64,000 nucleotides of DNA from Nocardia ignorata NBRC 108230 (GTDB taxonomy: Bacteria; Actinomycetota; Actinomycetes; Mycobacteriales; Mycobacteriaceae). Where the stretch lies: contig NZ_BDBI01000002.1 of assembly GCF_001612905.1 (NCBI RefSeq), positions 62,001-126,000 of the forward strand, written 5' to 3'. The position numbers were made by a program, and so were the translations under genes. Below, piece by piece: positions 28,013-36,119 of the stretch. How positions within the stretch are numbered: position 1 is the stretch's first letter; every line of letters starts with the position of its first letter. Below the pieces are notes generated by a model, which was not told the DNA's origin, ran no database searches, and saw only the letters and a list, made by a program, of their open reading frames with translations.

Positions 28013-28573
28013 TTACACCAGCCGTTCGAGAATCGAATCGACCAATTCGCTGGTCGCGGGCAAGCTTTCGGGCGACACCCGCGCCAGCTGATTGATCCCG
28101 TGATAGATGCCGACGGCCACCGCCGCCCGCGTATCCGCCTGCTGTGCGGCCACTCCGAGCAGACGCAACTGCGCGGCCACGTACTCGATCCGCCGCGCCG
28201 CGACCCGTCGCATGGCAGCGGCGACCGCCGGCTGGTCGATGGCGGCCAGCAACGCCAGTTCCTCGCGGCCTTCGGTGGCGTAGTCGATGACATCGGTGAA
28301 CAGCACCCGTAGCCGCTGCGCCGGGTCGGTGAGCTTGTCCAGCGCGGCGATCACCGCGTCGGTGCCCTCGCGTTCCCAGTGCGCGAGGACGGCGTCGACG
28401 AGGGCCGGGCGGTCCTTGAAATGCCAGTAGAAGCTGCCCTTGGTGGCGCCGAGACGTTTGGCGAGCGGCTCGACGGCCACACCGGCCAGACCGTTCTCGC
28501 CGAGGGCGACGATCGCGGCGGCGACCCAGTCGTCGGCACTGAGCCTGCGAGCGGAGGGTGACTTCACAGCCAT
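28013..28573 (-). CDS. TetR-family transcriptional regulator
   Basis: 186 residues. The N-terminal HTH is LAKRLGATKGSFYWHFKDRPALVDAVL, a canonical TetR recognition helix. The C-terminal ligand domain is helical and typical in length. It is divergent from an alpha/beta hydrolase, and its start codon lies inside an 18-base imperfect palindrome (28570-28587), so it probably represses itself. The same half-site occurs as a perfect palindrome before the SRPBCC gene on its other side, which suggests a small local regulon. Confidence 0.9.
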   Translation of the reverse strand: MAVKSPSARRLSADDWVAAAIVALGENGLAGVAVEPLAKRLGATKGSFYWHFKDRPALVDAVLAHWEREGTDAVIAALDKLTDPAQRLRVLFTDVIDYATEGREELALLAAIDQPAVAAAMRRVAARRIEYVAAQLRLLGVAAQQADTRAAVAVGIYHGINQLARVSPESLPATSELVDSILERLV

Positions 28574-28587
28574 ACGCTATCGAATGG
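28570..28587. promoter_or_regulatory. TetR-type operator B
   Basis: CCATACGCTATCGAATGG: left half CCATACG identical to operator A, right half CGAATGG with one mismatch. It overlaps the tetR start codon (28571-28573) and ends 16 bases before the hydrolase start. Confidence 0.7.
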
Positions 28588-28602
28588 CCGCGCTAGGCTC
28601 GA

Positions 28603-29379
28603 GTGGTGGAGTTTCTCGACGAAGGCGCGGGCCCGGCGATTGTGTGCGTGCACGGGATCCCGGGTTCGGTCGAATGGTTCGGCGCCGCCGCCGAGCGGCT
28701 GACTCCCCGTTTCCGGGTGATCCGGGTGGACCTTCGCGCCGCTCCGGCGGATTTCGCCGCCCCGGCCAGATCGGCGCCCATCGCGGCCCTGCTCGCGGAG
28801 CTCGATCTGTCCGATGTGACGGTGGTCGGCCATTCGTTCGGCGCGGAGATCGCGCTCGAGCTGGCAACGCTGCCCCGTGTGACACGGGCGGTGGTGGTCG
28901 GGCAGAGCCCGGACTACACGGCCGCGCGGATTCCGGGGTTCGCCCGGCGGGTGGTCCGCCCGTGGTCGGTGCGGCTCGCGCAGCGCTGGACGCCGGGTTT
29001 CGTGATCCGCCAAGGCAATCGGACCTTGTTCGCGCCGCGGTTCCGCTACGCGTCGGTGCCCGGTCTCGCGGAGGCGGTCGTGCGCGACTTCCGTTCGGCG
29101 GCGCCGACGGGCCTGGCCTATGCCGTCGGTGCCCGCGCCGACGACTTCGCCGCCCGGCCGCTCGATGCCAGGGTGGCGGCGCTGGACGTACCGGTGCTCG
29201 CCGTGCACGGCCGCCACGACCACCTCTACGACGCCACCGCCACCCTCGCCCGGTTCGCCGCCGCCGGGGCGCGCACGCATCTGGTCGAGCACGCCGGGCA
29301 TTCCCCGCAGGTCGAACAGCCCGACGAATTCGTCACTGTGCTGGAGGAATTCGTGCGGTCAGAACCCGTCGATCGCTGA
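28603..29379 (+). CDS. Alpha/beta hydrolase
   Basis: 258 residues. Oxyanion-hole segment VCVHGIPGS, nucleophile elbow VVGHSFGAEIAL (Ser), acid in VHGRHDHLYD and catalytic His in EHAGHSPQVEQPDEF complete the triad. Substrate unknown; family members include esterases, lactonases and epoxide hydrolases. The start may be either of two adjacent GTG codons (28603 or 28606). Controlled by the divergent TetR through the operator at 28570-28587. The 3' end overlaps the convergent lipoprotein gene by 21 bases. Confidence 0.87.
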   Translation: MVEFLDEGAGPAIVCVHGIPGSVEWFGAAAERLTPRFRVIRVDLRAAPADFAAPARSAPIAALLAELDLSDVTVVGHSFGAEIALELATLPRVTRAVVVGQSPDYTAARIPGFARRVVRPWSVRLAQRWTPGFVIRQGNRTLFAPRFRYASVPGLAEAVVRDFRSAAPTGLAYAVGARADDFAARPLDARVAALDVPVLAVHGRHDHLYDATATLARFAAAGARTHLVEHAGHSPQVEQPDEFVTVLEEFVRSEPVDR

Positions 29380-30318
29380 CACCACGAACGGCCCCGGCTT
29401 CTCGTCGCTGCCCATCGGTCCGCCCTTGTCGAATTGCGACGACACGATCAGCGCCCGGTCCCCGGAATGCACCATCGTGGTGGGGGTGCTCAGGGCCGGA
29501 TCGTGGAATTCGCGTTCCCGCGTGGCCGCACCGCCGTGGTCGGTGACGGTCCAGCGGCTGATGGTGTTGTCGGTGTTGTGCACCACCCACAGCGTGTCGC
29601 CGCGCAGTTCCAGGCCGTCGCCGTTGCGCACGGTGCCGCCGGTCAGTGTCACCTCGCGGATCGGCTCGGCGCCGGTGAGGTCGATCCGGTACAGCTCGCC
29701 CGCCGACATCGCGACGACGAGCAGGTAGGTGCCCGCCTCGTCGGCGACGATCCCGTTGAGCTCGAAGGTCTTCGGGTCGCGTGGTCCGAGGACCGGTGCG
29801 AGGTCGGCGGCGACGGTGAGCTCGCCCCGGCCTTCCGTGGCGTTCGCGAGGGTGGCGCGGTAGACGACATTGCGGATGCTGTCGGTGAGGTAGGCGCTGC
29901 CGTCGGCGCCGAAGGCGAGGTCGTTGACGAAGCGCGGGCGGTCGTCCGGGACGTCGAACCGGGCGAGCAGGGCACGAGAACCAATGTCGTACACCATGAC
30001 TCCCGCGGTCGAGTCGATCACCCACAGCCTGCCGTCGCGGTCCACCTGTAGTCCGTTGGTTGTCTTACGGCCGTCGGCGCCTGCCGGGAGGAACACCTCG
30101 GCCGTCGCCGCGTCCGCTCCCGCGCGGAAGACGGTGCCGTCGGCGTAGGAGCCGACATAGCTGGTTCCGGTGCGTGGATCGAGCGCGATGCCCTCGGGGT
30201 AGACGGCCGCCCCCGGCAGTCCATATGCGGTGCTCAGGACCGGTGACGGGGCCGGGGCGTCGGTGCCGCAGGCGGTGAGGGCGAGGCAGGTGACGGCCAT
30301 CGCGAGGGTCCTGATCAT
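29359..30318 (-). CDS. Beta-propeller lipoprotein (SMP-30/NHL-like)
   Basis: 319 residues. MIRTLAMAVTCLALTACG is a lipoprotein signal with lipobox L-T-A-C. The mature part shows repeated propeller blades (YPEGIALDPRTGTSYVGSYADGTVFR, NGLQVDRDGRLWVIDSTAGVMVYD, VNDLAFGADGSAYLTDS, ELNGIVADEAGTYLLVV), like SMP-30/gluconolactonase or NHL proteins. It is probably a surface-bound lactonase-like or binding protein. Divergent from a marR gene, with the ATTAGA-GT-TCTAAT palindrome between them. Confidence 0.85.
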   Translation of the reverse strand: MIRTLAMAVTCLALTACGTDAPAPSPVLSTAYGLPGAAVYPEGIALDPRTGTSYVGSYADGTVFRAGADAATAEVFLPAGADGRKTTNGLQVDRDGRLWVIDSTAGVMVYDIGSRALLARFDVPDDRPRFVNDLAFGADGSAYLTDSIRNVVYRATLANATEGRGELTVAADLAPVLGPRDPKTFELNGIVADEAGTYLLVVAMSAGELYRIDLTGAEPIREVTLTGGTVRNGDGLELRGDTLWVVHNTDNTISRWTVTDHGGAATREREFHDPALSTPTTMVHSGDRALIVSSQFDKGGPMGSDEKPGPFVVSAIDGF

Positions 30319-30373
30319 GGTTAAGCCTCTCGTTCATGTAACGCAACACCTCATGGAACGAGCAGAAATGTAG

Positions 30374-30387
30374 ATTAGAGTTCTAAT
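30374..30387. promoter_or_regulatory. MarR-type operator
   Basis: Perfect palindrome ATTAGA-GT-TCTAAT in the intergenic region between the lipoprotein gene and the divergent marR gene; size and symmetry fit MarR dimers, which bind AT-rich palindromes of this length. Confidence 0.65.
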
Positions 30388-30432
30388 GTTCGTCAAGGGT
30401 GATACTTCGAAATGGGCGGATACCATGCAGCC

Positions 30433-30882
30433 ATGACGTCCATGCCCTCGACCGAGAGGCTGGGCACGTTCCTCAAGCGTGCCGAGCAAGCCATGATCGC
30501 GGCGAAAACAGCCGCGCTCAAACCGGCCGGGCTGACGGTTCCGCAGTTCAGCGCACTGATGTACCTCGCCGAGAACCCCGGCATCTCGGCTGCCGCTCTT
30601 GCCCGGCTGGCAGGGGTGACGCCGCCGACGATGAACACCGTCCTGACCAATCTGGTGGACCGTGGCCTGGTCGAACGCTCACCGCACGAGTGGCACAGGA
30701 ACGTCCTCGAGACGCGGCTGACCGAGGCGGGCCGAGAGGTCACCGAGGCGGCCGACGCGCGCGCGATCGCGGTGGAACGCGCCGCGGCCGCCCACTTCAC
30801 CGCCGAGGAGTTCGCCACGCTGACCGCACTGCTGACCCGCACGGCACAGGCTTTCGAGGAAGTCCGCCAGGATCTTCCGTAG
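30433..30882 (+). CDS. MarR-family transcriptional regulator
   Basis: About 149 residues from ATG 30433; in-frame ATGs at 30412 and 30442 are alternatives and none has a good ribosome binding site. The winged helix is seen in GLTVPQFSALMYLAENPGISAAALARLAGVTPPTMNTVLTNLVDRGLVERSPHEWHRNVLETRLTEAG. Flanking helices form the dimer interface. It probably represses itself and the divergent beta-propeller lipoprotein through the palindrome at 30374-30387. The inducer is unknown. Confidence 0.88.
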   Translation: MTSMPSTERLGTFLKRAEQAMIAAKTAALKPAGLTVPQFSALMYLAENPGISAAALARLAGVTPPTMNTVLTNLVDRGLVERSPHEWHRNVLETRLTEAGREVTEAADARAIAVERAAAAHFTAEEFATLTALLTRTAQAFEEVRQDLP

Positions 30883-30890
30883 CAAACGCG

Positions 30891-30922
30891 AAGAGCCCGC
30901 CGGAGGGGTCCGGCGGGCTCTT
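30891..30922. terminator. Bidirectional terminator
   Basis: Perfect 14-base stem AAGAGCCCGCCGGA / TCCGGCGGGCTCTT with a GGGG loop, between the convergent marR and SRPBCC genes. A-rich and T-rich stem ends suit termination in both directions. Confidence 0.85.
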
Positions 30923-30933
30923 GGTCGAGCGGG

Positions 30934-31383
30934 TCAGCGTTCGGCCGCGGCCTTGATCTTGCGCAGCGTCTCGTGCATGCCCGAGACGAGATCGGCCTCG
31001 AACTTCTCCTCGCCACCGGCGAGCTTGATCACCGGGCCCATCCAGCCGGGAATTCCCTTGGGGTCGAGGGTGCGTCGCTCGACGAGGCGGGTGCCCGCGG
31101 CGGTCGGCGCGAGCTCGTAGCTCCACACGGTGTGGTTCTCGTTCATCCGGAACGCCAGCGCGGTGTTGGGGACGAACCGCACGATGCGCGAGCTGGTCGG
31201 CCAGACCTTCCAGCCGTCGCGGTTGAAGTTGATGGTGCGCGCCCCTTCGCGAACCCCGCCGATCGCCAGCATCTTGACCGTGGTCGGGCTGAACTCCGAC
31301 ATCCGGTTCAGGTCCGCGAGAATCGACCAGACCTTCTCCGGCGATGCGGCGATGTCGATACTTGCTTCGAGATTGTTCGGCAA
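30934..31383 (-). CDS. SRPBCC-fold protein
   Basis: 149 residues. Typical polyketide cyclase/dehydrase-like SRPBCC order: LEASIDIAASPEKVWSILADLNRMSEFSPT at the N-terminus, central sheet (VREGARTINFNRDG ... VWSYELAPTAAGTRLVERRTLDP) and the long C-terminal helix (EADLVSGMHETLRKIKAAAE). Probable binder of a hydrophobic ligand; specific role unknown. A GTGAC-N5-GTCAC palindrome lies 20 bases upstream of the start codon, and a second copy lies in front of the divergent 40-codon gene. Confidence 0.85.
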   Translation of the reverse strand: MPNNLEASIDIAASPEKVWSILADLNRMSEFSPTTVKMLAIGGVREGARTINFNRDGWKVWPTSSRIVRFVPNTALAFRMNENHTVWSYELAPTAAGTRLVERRTLDPKGIPGWMGPVIKLAGGEEKFEADLVSGMHETLRKIKAAAER

Positions 31384-31402
31384 CGGTGCCTCCGGGGTGT
31401 GC

Positions 31403-31417
31403 GTGACGTACGGTCAC
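31403..31417. promoter_or_regulatory. Palindrome GTGAC-N5-GTCAC, copy 1
   Basis: GTGACGTACGGTCAC, 20 bases upstream of the SRPBCC start codon. Half-sites equal those of the copy at 31585-31599. The spacing is one base longer than the CRP/GlxR consensus (GTGA-N6-TCAC), so it is probably another regulator's site. Confidence 0.5.
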
Positions 31418-31584
31418 ACCGAGCATAGGGTCGCCACCCGCCTGAGCCCTCCGCCCACAGTCGGATTTTCCGCCGCCCTGGTTTTCGGGGGCTTGTGGGT
31501 CCTCACAGAAAAGTGGGGGAAATTCCTTTAAAACACCTCCTATTCACATTCGCCTTCGGTATCGTCCGAGACGGCAAATCGCCA

Positions 31585-31599
31585 GTGACAGAAGGTCAC
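31585..31599. promoter_or_regulatory. Palindrome GTGAC-N5-GTCAC, copy 2
   Basis: GTGACAGAAGGTCAC, 23 bases upstream of the 40-codon gene's ATG, the mirror position of copy 1 relative to its own gene. Confidence 0.5.
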
Positions 31600-31622
31600 A
31601 GAGTGTCAACTTGGAGTGCACC

Positions 31623-31745
31623 ATGCTTTACAACATCACCGAGTCCAACTCCGGCAGCAGCGGCGACGGCGGCATCCTCGCCCTGCTGATGAGTCTGCTC
31701 ACCAGCTCGATGAGCACCGGTTCGGCCCAGACCTCCGGTAACTGA
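31623..31745 (+). CDS. Small 40-residue protein, unknown
   Basis: ATG with GGAG 8 bases upstream (TTGGAGTGCACC). The peptide starts MLYNITESNSGSSGDGG, has a short hydrophobic helix (ILALLMSLLTSSM) and ends in a Ser/Thr/Gly-rich tail (STGSAQTSGN). No signal peptide cleavage site is evident; it could be a small membrane-active or secreted peptide. It has its own upstream palindrome and two hairpins downstream, so it looks like an independent transcription unit. No family recognised. Confidence 0.55.
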   Translation: MLYNITESNSGSSGDGGILALLMSLLTSSMSTGSAQTSGN

Positions 31746-31800
31746 GCGCATCTGAAGCAAACTTCCGGCTAACGCGCGGTAAGCCGGGAGGGCTGTCGTT

Positions 31801-31831
31801 GGGCCCGATCCATGACGAGGGGATCGGGCCC
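31801..31831 (+). terminator. Hairpin after the 40-codon gene
   Basis: Perfect 11-base stem GGGCCCGATCC / GGATCGGGCCC, 9-base loop, then TTCGGTATT. A weaker hairpin (CCGGCTAAC / GGTAAGCCGG region) lies at about 31765-31788. Probably terminates the small gene before tetR. Confidence 0.65.
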
Positions 31832-31837
31832 TTCGGT

Positions 31838-31852
31838 ATTGTCAGCGACAAT
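31838..31852. promoter_or_regulatory. TetR operator overlapping its start codon
   Basis: Perfect palindrome ATTGTC-AGC-GACAAT. Its last two bases are the first two of the ATG at 31851, the natural position for autorepression by the gene that follows. Confidence 0.65.
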
Positions 31853-32483
31853 GTCACAGGATGCGAATACGGGACGAATGTATGCCGGGCAGCCCGTAGA
31901 GGACCGGCAACGCCAGCGGCGTGCGCGTTTTCTGGAGTCAGGCCTGACGGTCTTCGCGCGCGACGGGTACGCCAACAGTTCGGTCGGTGCCATCTGTAAG
32001 GACGCCGGACTGTCGTCGCGGCAGTTCTACGAGGAGTTCACCGGCCGCGAATCGCTGCTACTCGAGCTGTACGAGCAGATCGACCGCGAATCCCGCGAGG
32101 CGGTGGCTACCGCCCTCGCGGCGAAGAGCGACGCCAGCGCGATCGACCAGATCGACGCGGCCGTGCGCGCTTACGTCGAGACCATCGGCACCGATCCGCG
32201 CAAGGCGCGGGTGGCGCTGGTCGAGGTGGTCGGCGCCGGACCCAAGGTCGAGAAGTTCCGCCTCGAGCTACGCCGGGTGTGGGGTTCGCTGCTGGCGGGC
32301 GCCGCCGAGGACGCGGCCATGCACGGCGAAATCCCCCCGGGCGACTACGAATTGCGGGTGCTCGCCATCATCGGCGCGGTGAACTATGTGGTCGACGGCT
32401 GGAGCGGTGCCGATCCTCGTCCGCCGCTCGACGATGTGATCCAGGTGCTGAGCCGGGTGATTCTCGGCGCGGTCGGGGCTTGA
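31851..32483 (+). CDS. TetR-family transcriptional regulator
   Basis: 210 residues from ATG 31851; a second ATG at 31878 is a possible alternative. TetR HTH: NSSVGAICKDAGLSSRQFYEEFTGRESLLLELY. The C-terminal domain is helical (EAVATALAAKSDASAIDQIDAAVRAYVETIG onward) and of average size. Its stop shares bases with the ATG of the following hydrolase (TGATG), so the two are translated together. The start codon lies at the edge of a perfect palindrome, which suggests autorepression; the longer frame starting at 31812 would run through the hairpin. Confidence 0.9.
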   Translation: MSQDANTGRMYAGQPVEDRQRQRRARFLESGLTVFARDGYANSSVGAICKDAGLSSRQFYEEFTGRESLLLELYEQIDRESREAVATALAAKSDASAIDQIDAAVRAYVETIGTDPRKARVALVEVVGAGPKVEKFRLELRRVWGSLLAGAAEDAAMHGEIPPGDYELRVLAIIGAVNYVVDGWSGADPRPPLDDVIQVLSRVILGAVGA

Positions 32484-33352
32484 TGGCGCGGGTCGAGACC
32501 GTCCCGATCCAGGTGCCCGACGGCACCACCCTGCCCGTGCGGCTGATTCCGGCGCGCGGGCCGCACCGCCATCCGGTGACCCCCGACGCCCCGCGTCCGG
32601 TGATCGTGATCGTGCCCGGCCTCGCCGTGCCCGGTGAGTTCTACGAATACTTCGCCCACCAGCTGGCCGGGCGCGGATTCGATGTGGCCATCGGCGAATT
32701 GCGTGGTCAGGGCGGTAGTACTCACCGTCCCGGTGCCGAAAGTACCTACGGTTACCACGAATTGGTCGCCGTGGATTTTCCGGCGATGCTGCAGGTGGTG
32801 CGGCACCGTTTCCCCAGCAGCACCCCGTACCTGCTCGGGCACAGCATGGGCGGCCAGCTGTCGGTGCTCTACGCGGCCCGGGTGCGCGGCAGGCTCGGCG
32901 GACTGATCCTGATCGCCTCCGGCACACCGTATTACCGCGGCTACCGAGGCGTGCTCGGCCCGGGGATGCTCGTCGGCACGGCCGCGGTGGCGGTCGCGTC
33001 GAATCTCGCCGGCTTCTGGCCGGGTGACATGCTGGGCAAACGGGCATACGGCCGCCAGTCCAAGGTGCTCATGTCGGACTGGGCCCGCCTGGCCCGGACC
33101 GGCCGCTTCGTTCCGGTCGGCGCCGATATCGATTACGAGGAACGTGTCGCGCGGCTGAAGTTCCCGGTGCTGTCGATCACCATCGAGGGCGACGAGATGA
33201 CGCCGCAGACCTCCGCCGACCATCTGCTGAGCAAGATGCCCGCCGCCGAGATCACTCGCCGGTTCGAGCCGGAACCGCTGGGCCACAACGGCTGGATCAC
33301 CAACCCGGACTCGACCGTCGACGCCGTCGAGAAGTGGCTGCGCGACCGCTGA
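32483..33352 (+). CDS. Alpha/beta hydrolase
   Basis: 289 residues. VIVIVPGLAVPGEFYEYFAHQLAGRGFDV leads to the nucleophile elbow LLGHSMGGQLSVLYAAR (Ser); an acid is likely in SITIEGDEMTP and His in PLGHNGWI. The pattern suits serine aminopeptidase/lysophospholipase-like hydrolases; substrate unknown. Coupled to the upstream tetR by a TGATG overlap, so the regulator probably responds to its substrate or product. The ATG at 32483 replaces a longer frame that starts inside tetR. Confidence 0.85.
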   Translation: MARVETVPIQVPDGTTLPVRLIPARGPHRHPVTPDAPRPVIVIVPGLAVPGEFYEYFAHQLAGRGFDVAIGELRGQGGSTHRPGAESTYGYHELVAVDFPAMLQVVRHRFPSSTPYLLGHSMGGQLSVLYAARVRGRLGGLILIASGTPYYRGYRGVLGPGMLVGTAAVAVASNLAGFWPGDMLGKRAYGRQSKVLMSDWARLARTGRFVPVGADIDYEERVARLKFPVLSITIEGDEMTPQTSADHLLSKMPAAEITRRFEPEPLGHNGWITNPDSTVDAVEKWLRDR

Positions 33353-33370
33353 GCGGCACCGCCGGTTCGC

Positions 33371-35428
33371 CTACCGTCCGCGACTCTCCATCAGCATCTG
33401 CGTGAAGAACTCGTACACCAGCGCCGACAGGTACGCCGACTGCTTGTTGTCGGCCGCGCCGCCGTGTCCGCCCTCGATGTTCTCGTAGTACCAGACGGTG
33501 CGGTCCTGAGACTCCAGCAGCGCGGCCATCTTTCGCGCATGCCCCGGGTGGACCCGGTCGTCGCGGGTGGAGGTGGCGAGCAGGATCGGCGGGTACTGCT
33601 TGCCGGGGTCGGTGTTCTGGTACGGCGAGTACTCGCTGATGAACGCCCACTCTTCGGGCTTGTCCGGGTCGCCGTACTCCGCGATCCAGGAGGCGCCTGC
33701 CAGCAGCAGGTGGTAGCGCTTCATGTCCAGCAGCGGCACCTGGCACACGATGGCGCCGAACAGTTCCGGGTAGCGGGTGAGCATCACGCCCATCAGCAGA
33801 CCGCCGTTGCTGCCGCCGATCGCACCGAGCCGGTCGGCGGTGGTGATGCCGCGGGTCACCAGGTCGCGGGCTACCGCCGCGAAGTCCTCGAAGGCGCGGT
33901 GGCGGTGCTCTTTCAGTGCGGCCGTGTGCCATTCGGGCCCGTACTCGCCGCCGCCACGGATATTGGCCAGCACGTAGGTGCCGCCCTTTTCGAGCCACGC
34001 CATGCCCGCCGTGCCCAGGTACACCGGGGTTCTGGAGACTTCGAAGCCGCCGTAGCCGTTCATGATCGTCGGGCCGGGGGTGCCGCGGCGATCACGGTGG
34101 CGGATCACGAAGTAGGGGACCGCGGTTCCGTCGTCGGAGGTGGCAAAAAACTGCTCGGTTTCGATGCCGTCGGCGTCGAAGTACGCGGGTGCCTGCTTCA
34201 ACAGCGCGGGAGTTTCGCCGACCGCGCTGTTCAGGAGGGTGGTCGGGGTGGTGAAACCGGTAGTGGTGAGCATGAATTCGTCGCCACCTTCCACCGGGTC
34301 GAGATTGCTCACGGAGGTGCTCGACATGGCGGGGGTGTCGGGGAGGTCCGCGCTCGCCCAGCCGTCGGGGCCGGGGGTGAGGACGCGCAGGCCCGTCTGC
34401 ACATCGCGCAGGGTGGTGAGGATCAGGTGGTTCTCGGTCCAGCCCCACGATTCCAGCGAGGTGTGCGGATCGGGGGCGAACAGTACCTCGAACTGCCTTC
34501 CACCCGCGAGGAAGTCATTGATATCGGTGACCAGCAAGCTGCCCGCCGGGAAGGTGGTGTCGGCGGGGGCCCACTCGGTCTTCAGTCGCACCAGCAGCCA
34601 GTCGCGGTACCAGTCGACGTCGGCGTCGGTCGGTGTTTCCACCAGTCGCCATTCACCGTCGATGAGCAGGGAGACCTCGGAATTGAAGAAGTCCGTCGAT
34701 CGATACAGGTAGTGCCGTTCGTAACCGGGGTGCCTGTCGTATCCGGCGCCGATCGACACATCACTCGGCTTGCCCTCGAAAACCGTTTCGGCGGCCGATA
34801 GTTCGGTGCCGCGCCGCCAGCGCTTCGCGATGCGGGGGTAGCCCGAATCGGTGAGTGACGCCGGTCCGAAATCAGTGCCGACGTAGACGGTGTCGGCGTC
34901 GATCCAGCCGATTCTTGACTTGGCCTCGGGCAGAAAGAACCCGCCGTCCTCAGGGGCGATGAATTCTCTTGTGGTCATGTCGAATTCGCGTTCGACCGTG
35001 GCATCGGCACCACCGCGCGACAGGTGGATGATGGCGCGTTCCTGCGACGGCCGAAGCACCGCGGCCCCACCCCACACCCAGTTCTCCCCATCGGCCTCGG
35101 CGAGCGCGTCGACATCGATCAGCACATCCCACTCGGGATTCTCGGTGGCATACGACTCGAACGTCGTCCGCCGCCACAGCCCGCGCGGGTGCTCGGCGTC
35201 GCGCCAGAAGTTGTACAGCCACGGTCCGCGCCGCGCGGGATAGGCGATCTTGGTGTCGTCGTCGAGCATCGCGAGGATGCGCTGCTCGAGGTCGGCGAAC
35301 CGTTCGGTGTTCGCGAATCGGTCCGCGACCACCTCGTTGCGGGCACGGGCCCAGTCCAGCGCCGGTTCGGCGGTTACGTCTTCGAGCCAGAGGTAGGGAT
35401 CGGTCACATTCTGCTCAACGCCGCTCAT
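33371..35428 (-). CDS. Prolyl oligopeptidase-family serine peptidase (S9)
   Basis: About 685 residues with no signal peptide, so cytosolic. The N-terminal part (DPYLWLEDVTAEPALDWARARNE) is the S9A start, followed by a seven-bladed propeller. The C-terminal alpha/beta hydrolase domain contains the nucleophile GAIGGSNGGLLMG, the acid in STRDDRVHPGHARKM and the histidine in ENIEGGHGGAADN. It cleaves short peptides, classically after proline. ATG 35428 is chosen because homologues begin near MSGVEQN; a start 30 bases earlier is possible. Confidence 0.92.
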   Translation of the reverse strand: MSGVEQNVTDPYLWLEDVTAEPALDWARARNEVVADRFANTERFADLEQRILAMLDDDTKIAYPARRGPWLYNFWRDAEHPRGLWRRTTFESYATENPEWDVLIDVDALAEADGENWVWGGAAVLRPSQERAIIHLSRGGADATVEREFDMTTREFIAPEDGGFFLPEAKSRIGWIDADTVYVGTDFGPASLTDSGYPRIAKRWRRGTELSAAETVFEGKPSDVSIGAGYDRHPGYERHYLYRSTDFFNSEVSLLIDGEWRLVETPTDADVDWYRDWLLVRLKTEWAPADTTFPAGSLLVTDINDFLAGGRQFEVLFAPDPHTSLESWGWTENHLILTTLRDVQTGLRVLTPGPDGWASADLPDTPAMSSTSVSNLDPVEGGDEFMLTTTGFTTPTTLLNSAVGETPALLKQAPAYFDADGIETEQFFATSDDGTAVPYFVIRHRDRRGTPGPTIMNGYGGFEVSRTPVYLGTAGMAWLEKGGTYVLANIRGGGEYGPEWHTAALKEHRHRAFEDFAAVARDLVTRGITTADRLGAIGGSNGGLLMGVMLTRYPELFGAIVCQVPLLDMKRYHLLLAGASWIAEYGDPDKPEEWAFISEYSPYQNTDPGKQYPPILLATSTRDDRVHPGHARKMAALLESQDRTVWYYENIEGGHGGAADNKQSAYLSALVYEFFTQMLMESRGR

Positions 35429-35451
35429 CCCCACATTGTTGCCGACGTGAC

Positions 35452-35982
35452 TCACCAATAGTGCGCGACGTCTATCACCACACGGGACGGGCCTTCGAGG
35501 GTGAACACACGGAATGGCAGCCGGGCGCGCACGCCGAGCCCGAGGGTGGTCTGGCCCTCGAACGAACCGGCCCAGGCGACCTGACGGAAGGTCTGGTAGC
35601 CGTTCACGTTCACGAGGTCGCTGCGGTTACTCGGCAGGTAGGTGCTCGCGCCTGCGTCGTCGTGTGCGGGTGCCAGTACGGTGACCTGCAGGAACGCGCC
35701 GCCGCGCAGCGGGACGCCCGCACCGGAACCGTCCTGGGCGACGGTGCCGACGTAGCCCACCCGGTATCCGGCCTGCGGTCCGGTGAGGTCGATCACGAGA
35801 CGGTCGTAGCAATCGTGTCGGCCCGCGCGCACATCGCGCACGACACCCGAGGAGTAGTTCGGACTCGACTTGTCGAGCGAGCCCCACGCGAGACCGCAGT
35901 AGGAGGGGGTCGCCGCGGCGGGCAGTGTCGAAAGGCCGACAGCCGCCGCGAAGCAAGCGAGCAGGACGAGGAAGCGACGCAT
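35452..35982 (-). CDS. Secreted AMIN-like domain protein
   Basis: 176 residues. MRRFLVLLACFAAAVGLSTLPAAA is a Sec signal peptide with cleavage near ATP. The mature domain (YCGLAWGSLDKSS ... HDCYDRLVIDLTG ... GYRVGYVGTV) and the closing RVFTLEGPSRVVIDVAHYW match the AMIN-like domain found in many secreted actinobacterial proteins of unknown function. Two cysteines probably form a disulfide outside the cell. It lies 23 bases upstream of the S9 peptidase on the same strand. Confidence 0.82.
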   Translation of the reverse strand: MRRFLVLLACFAAAVGLSTLPAAATPSYCGLAWGSLDKSSPNYSSGVVRDVRAGRHDCYDRLVIDLTGPQAGYRVGYVGTVAQDGSGAGVPLRGGAFLQVTVLAPAHDDAGASTYLPSNRSDLVNVNGYQTFRQVAWAGSFEGQTTLGLGVRARLPFRVFTLEGPSRVVIDVAHYW

Positions 35983-36119
35983 GTCGCACCGCCTTCGAGC
36001 AAAGGGACGCAGTACTGATCAATCGGACGAATCAGACATCGCGTTAGCGTCGGTCCGGTGCCGATAGCGTTGCGAAACGTAGGATCGCAGGTCACGGATA
36101 ACGATGGGGAGGTGTGTCC

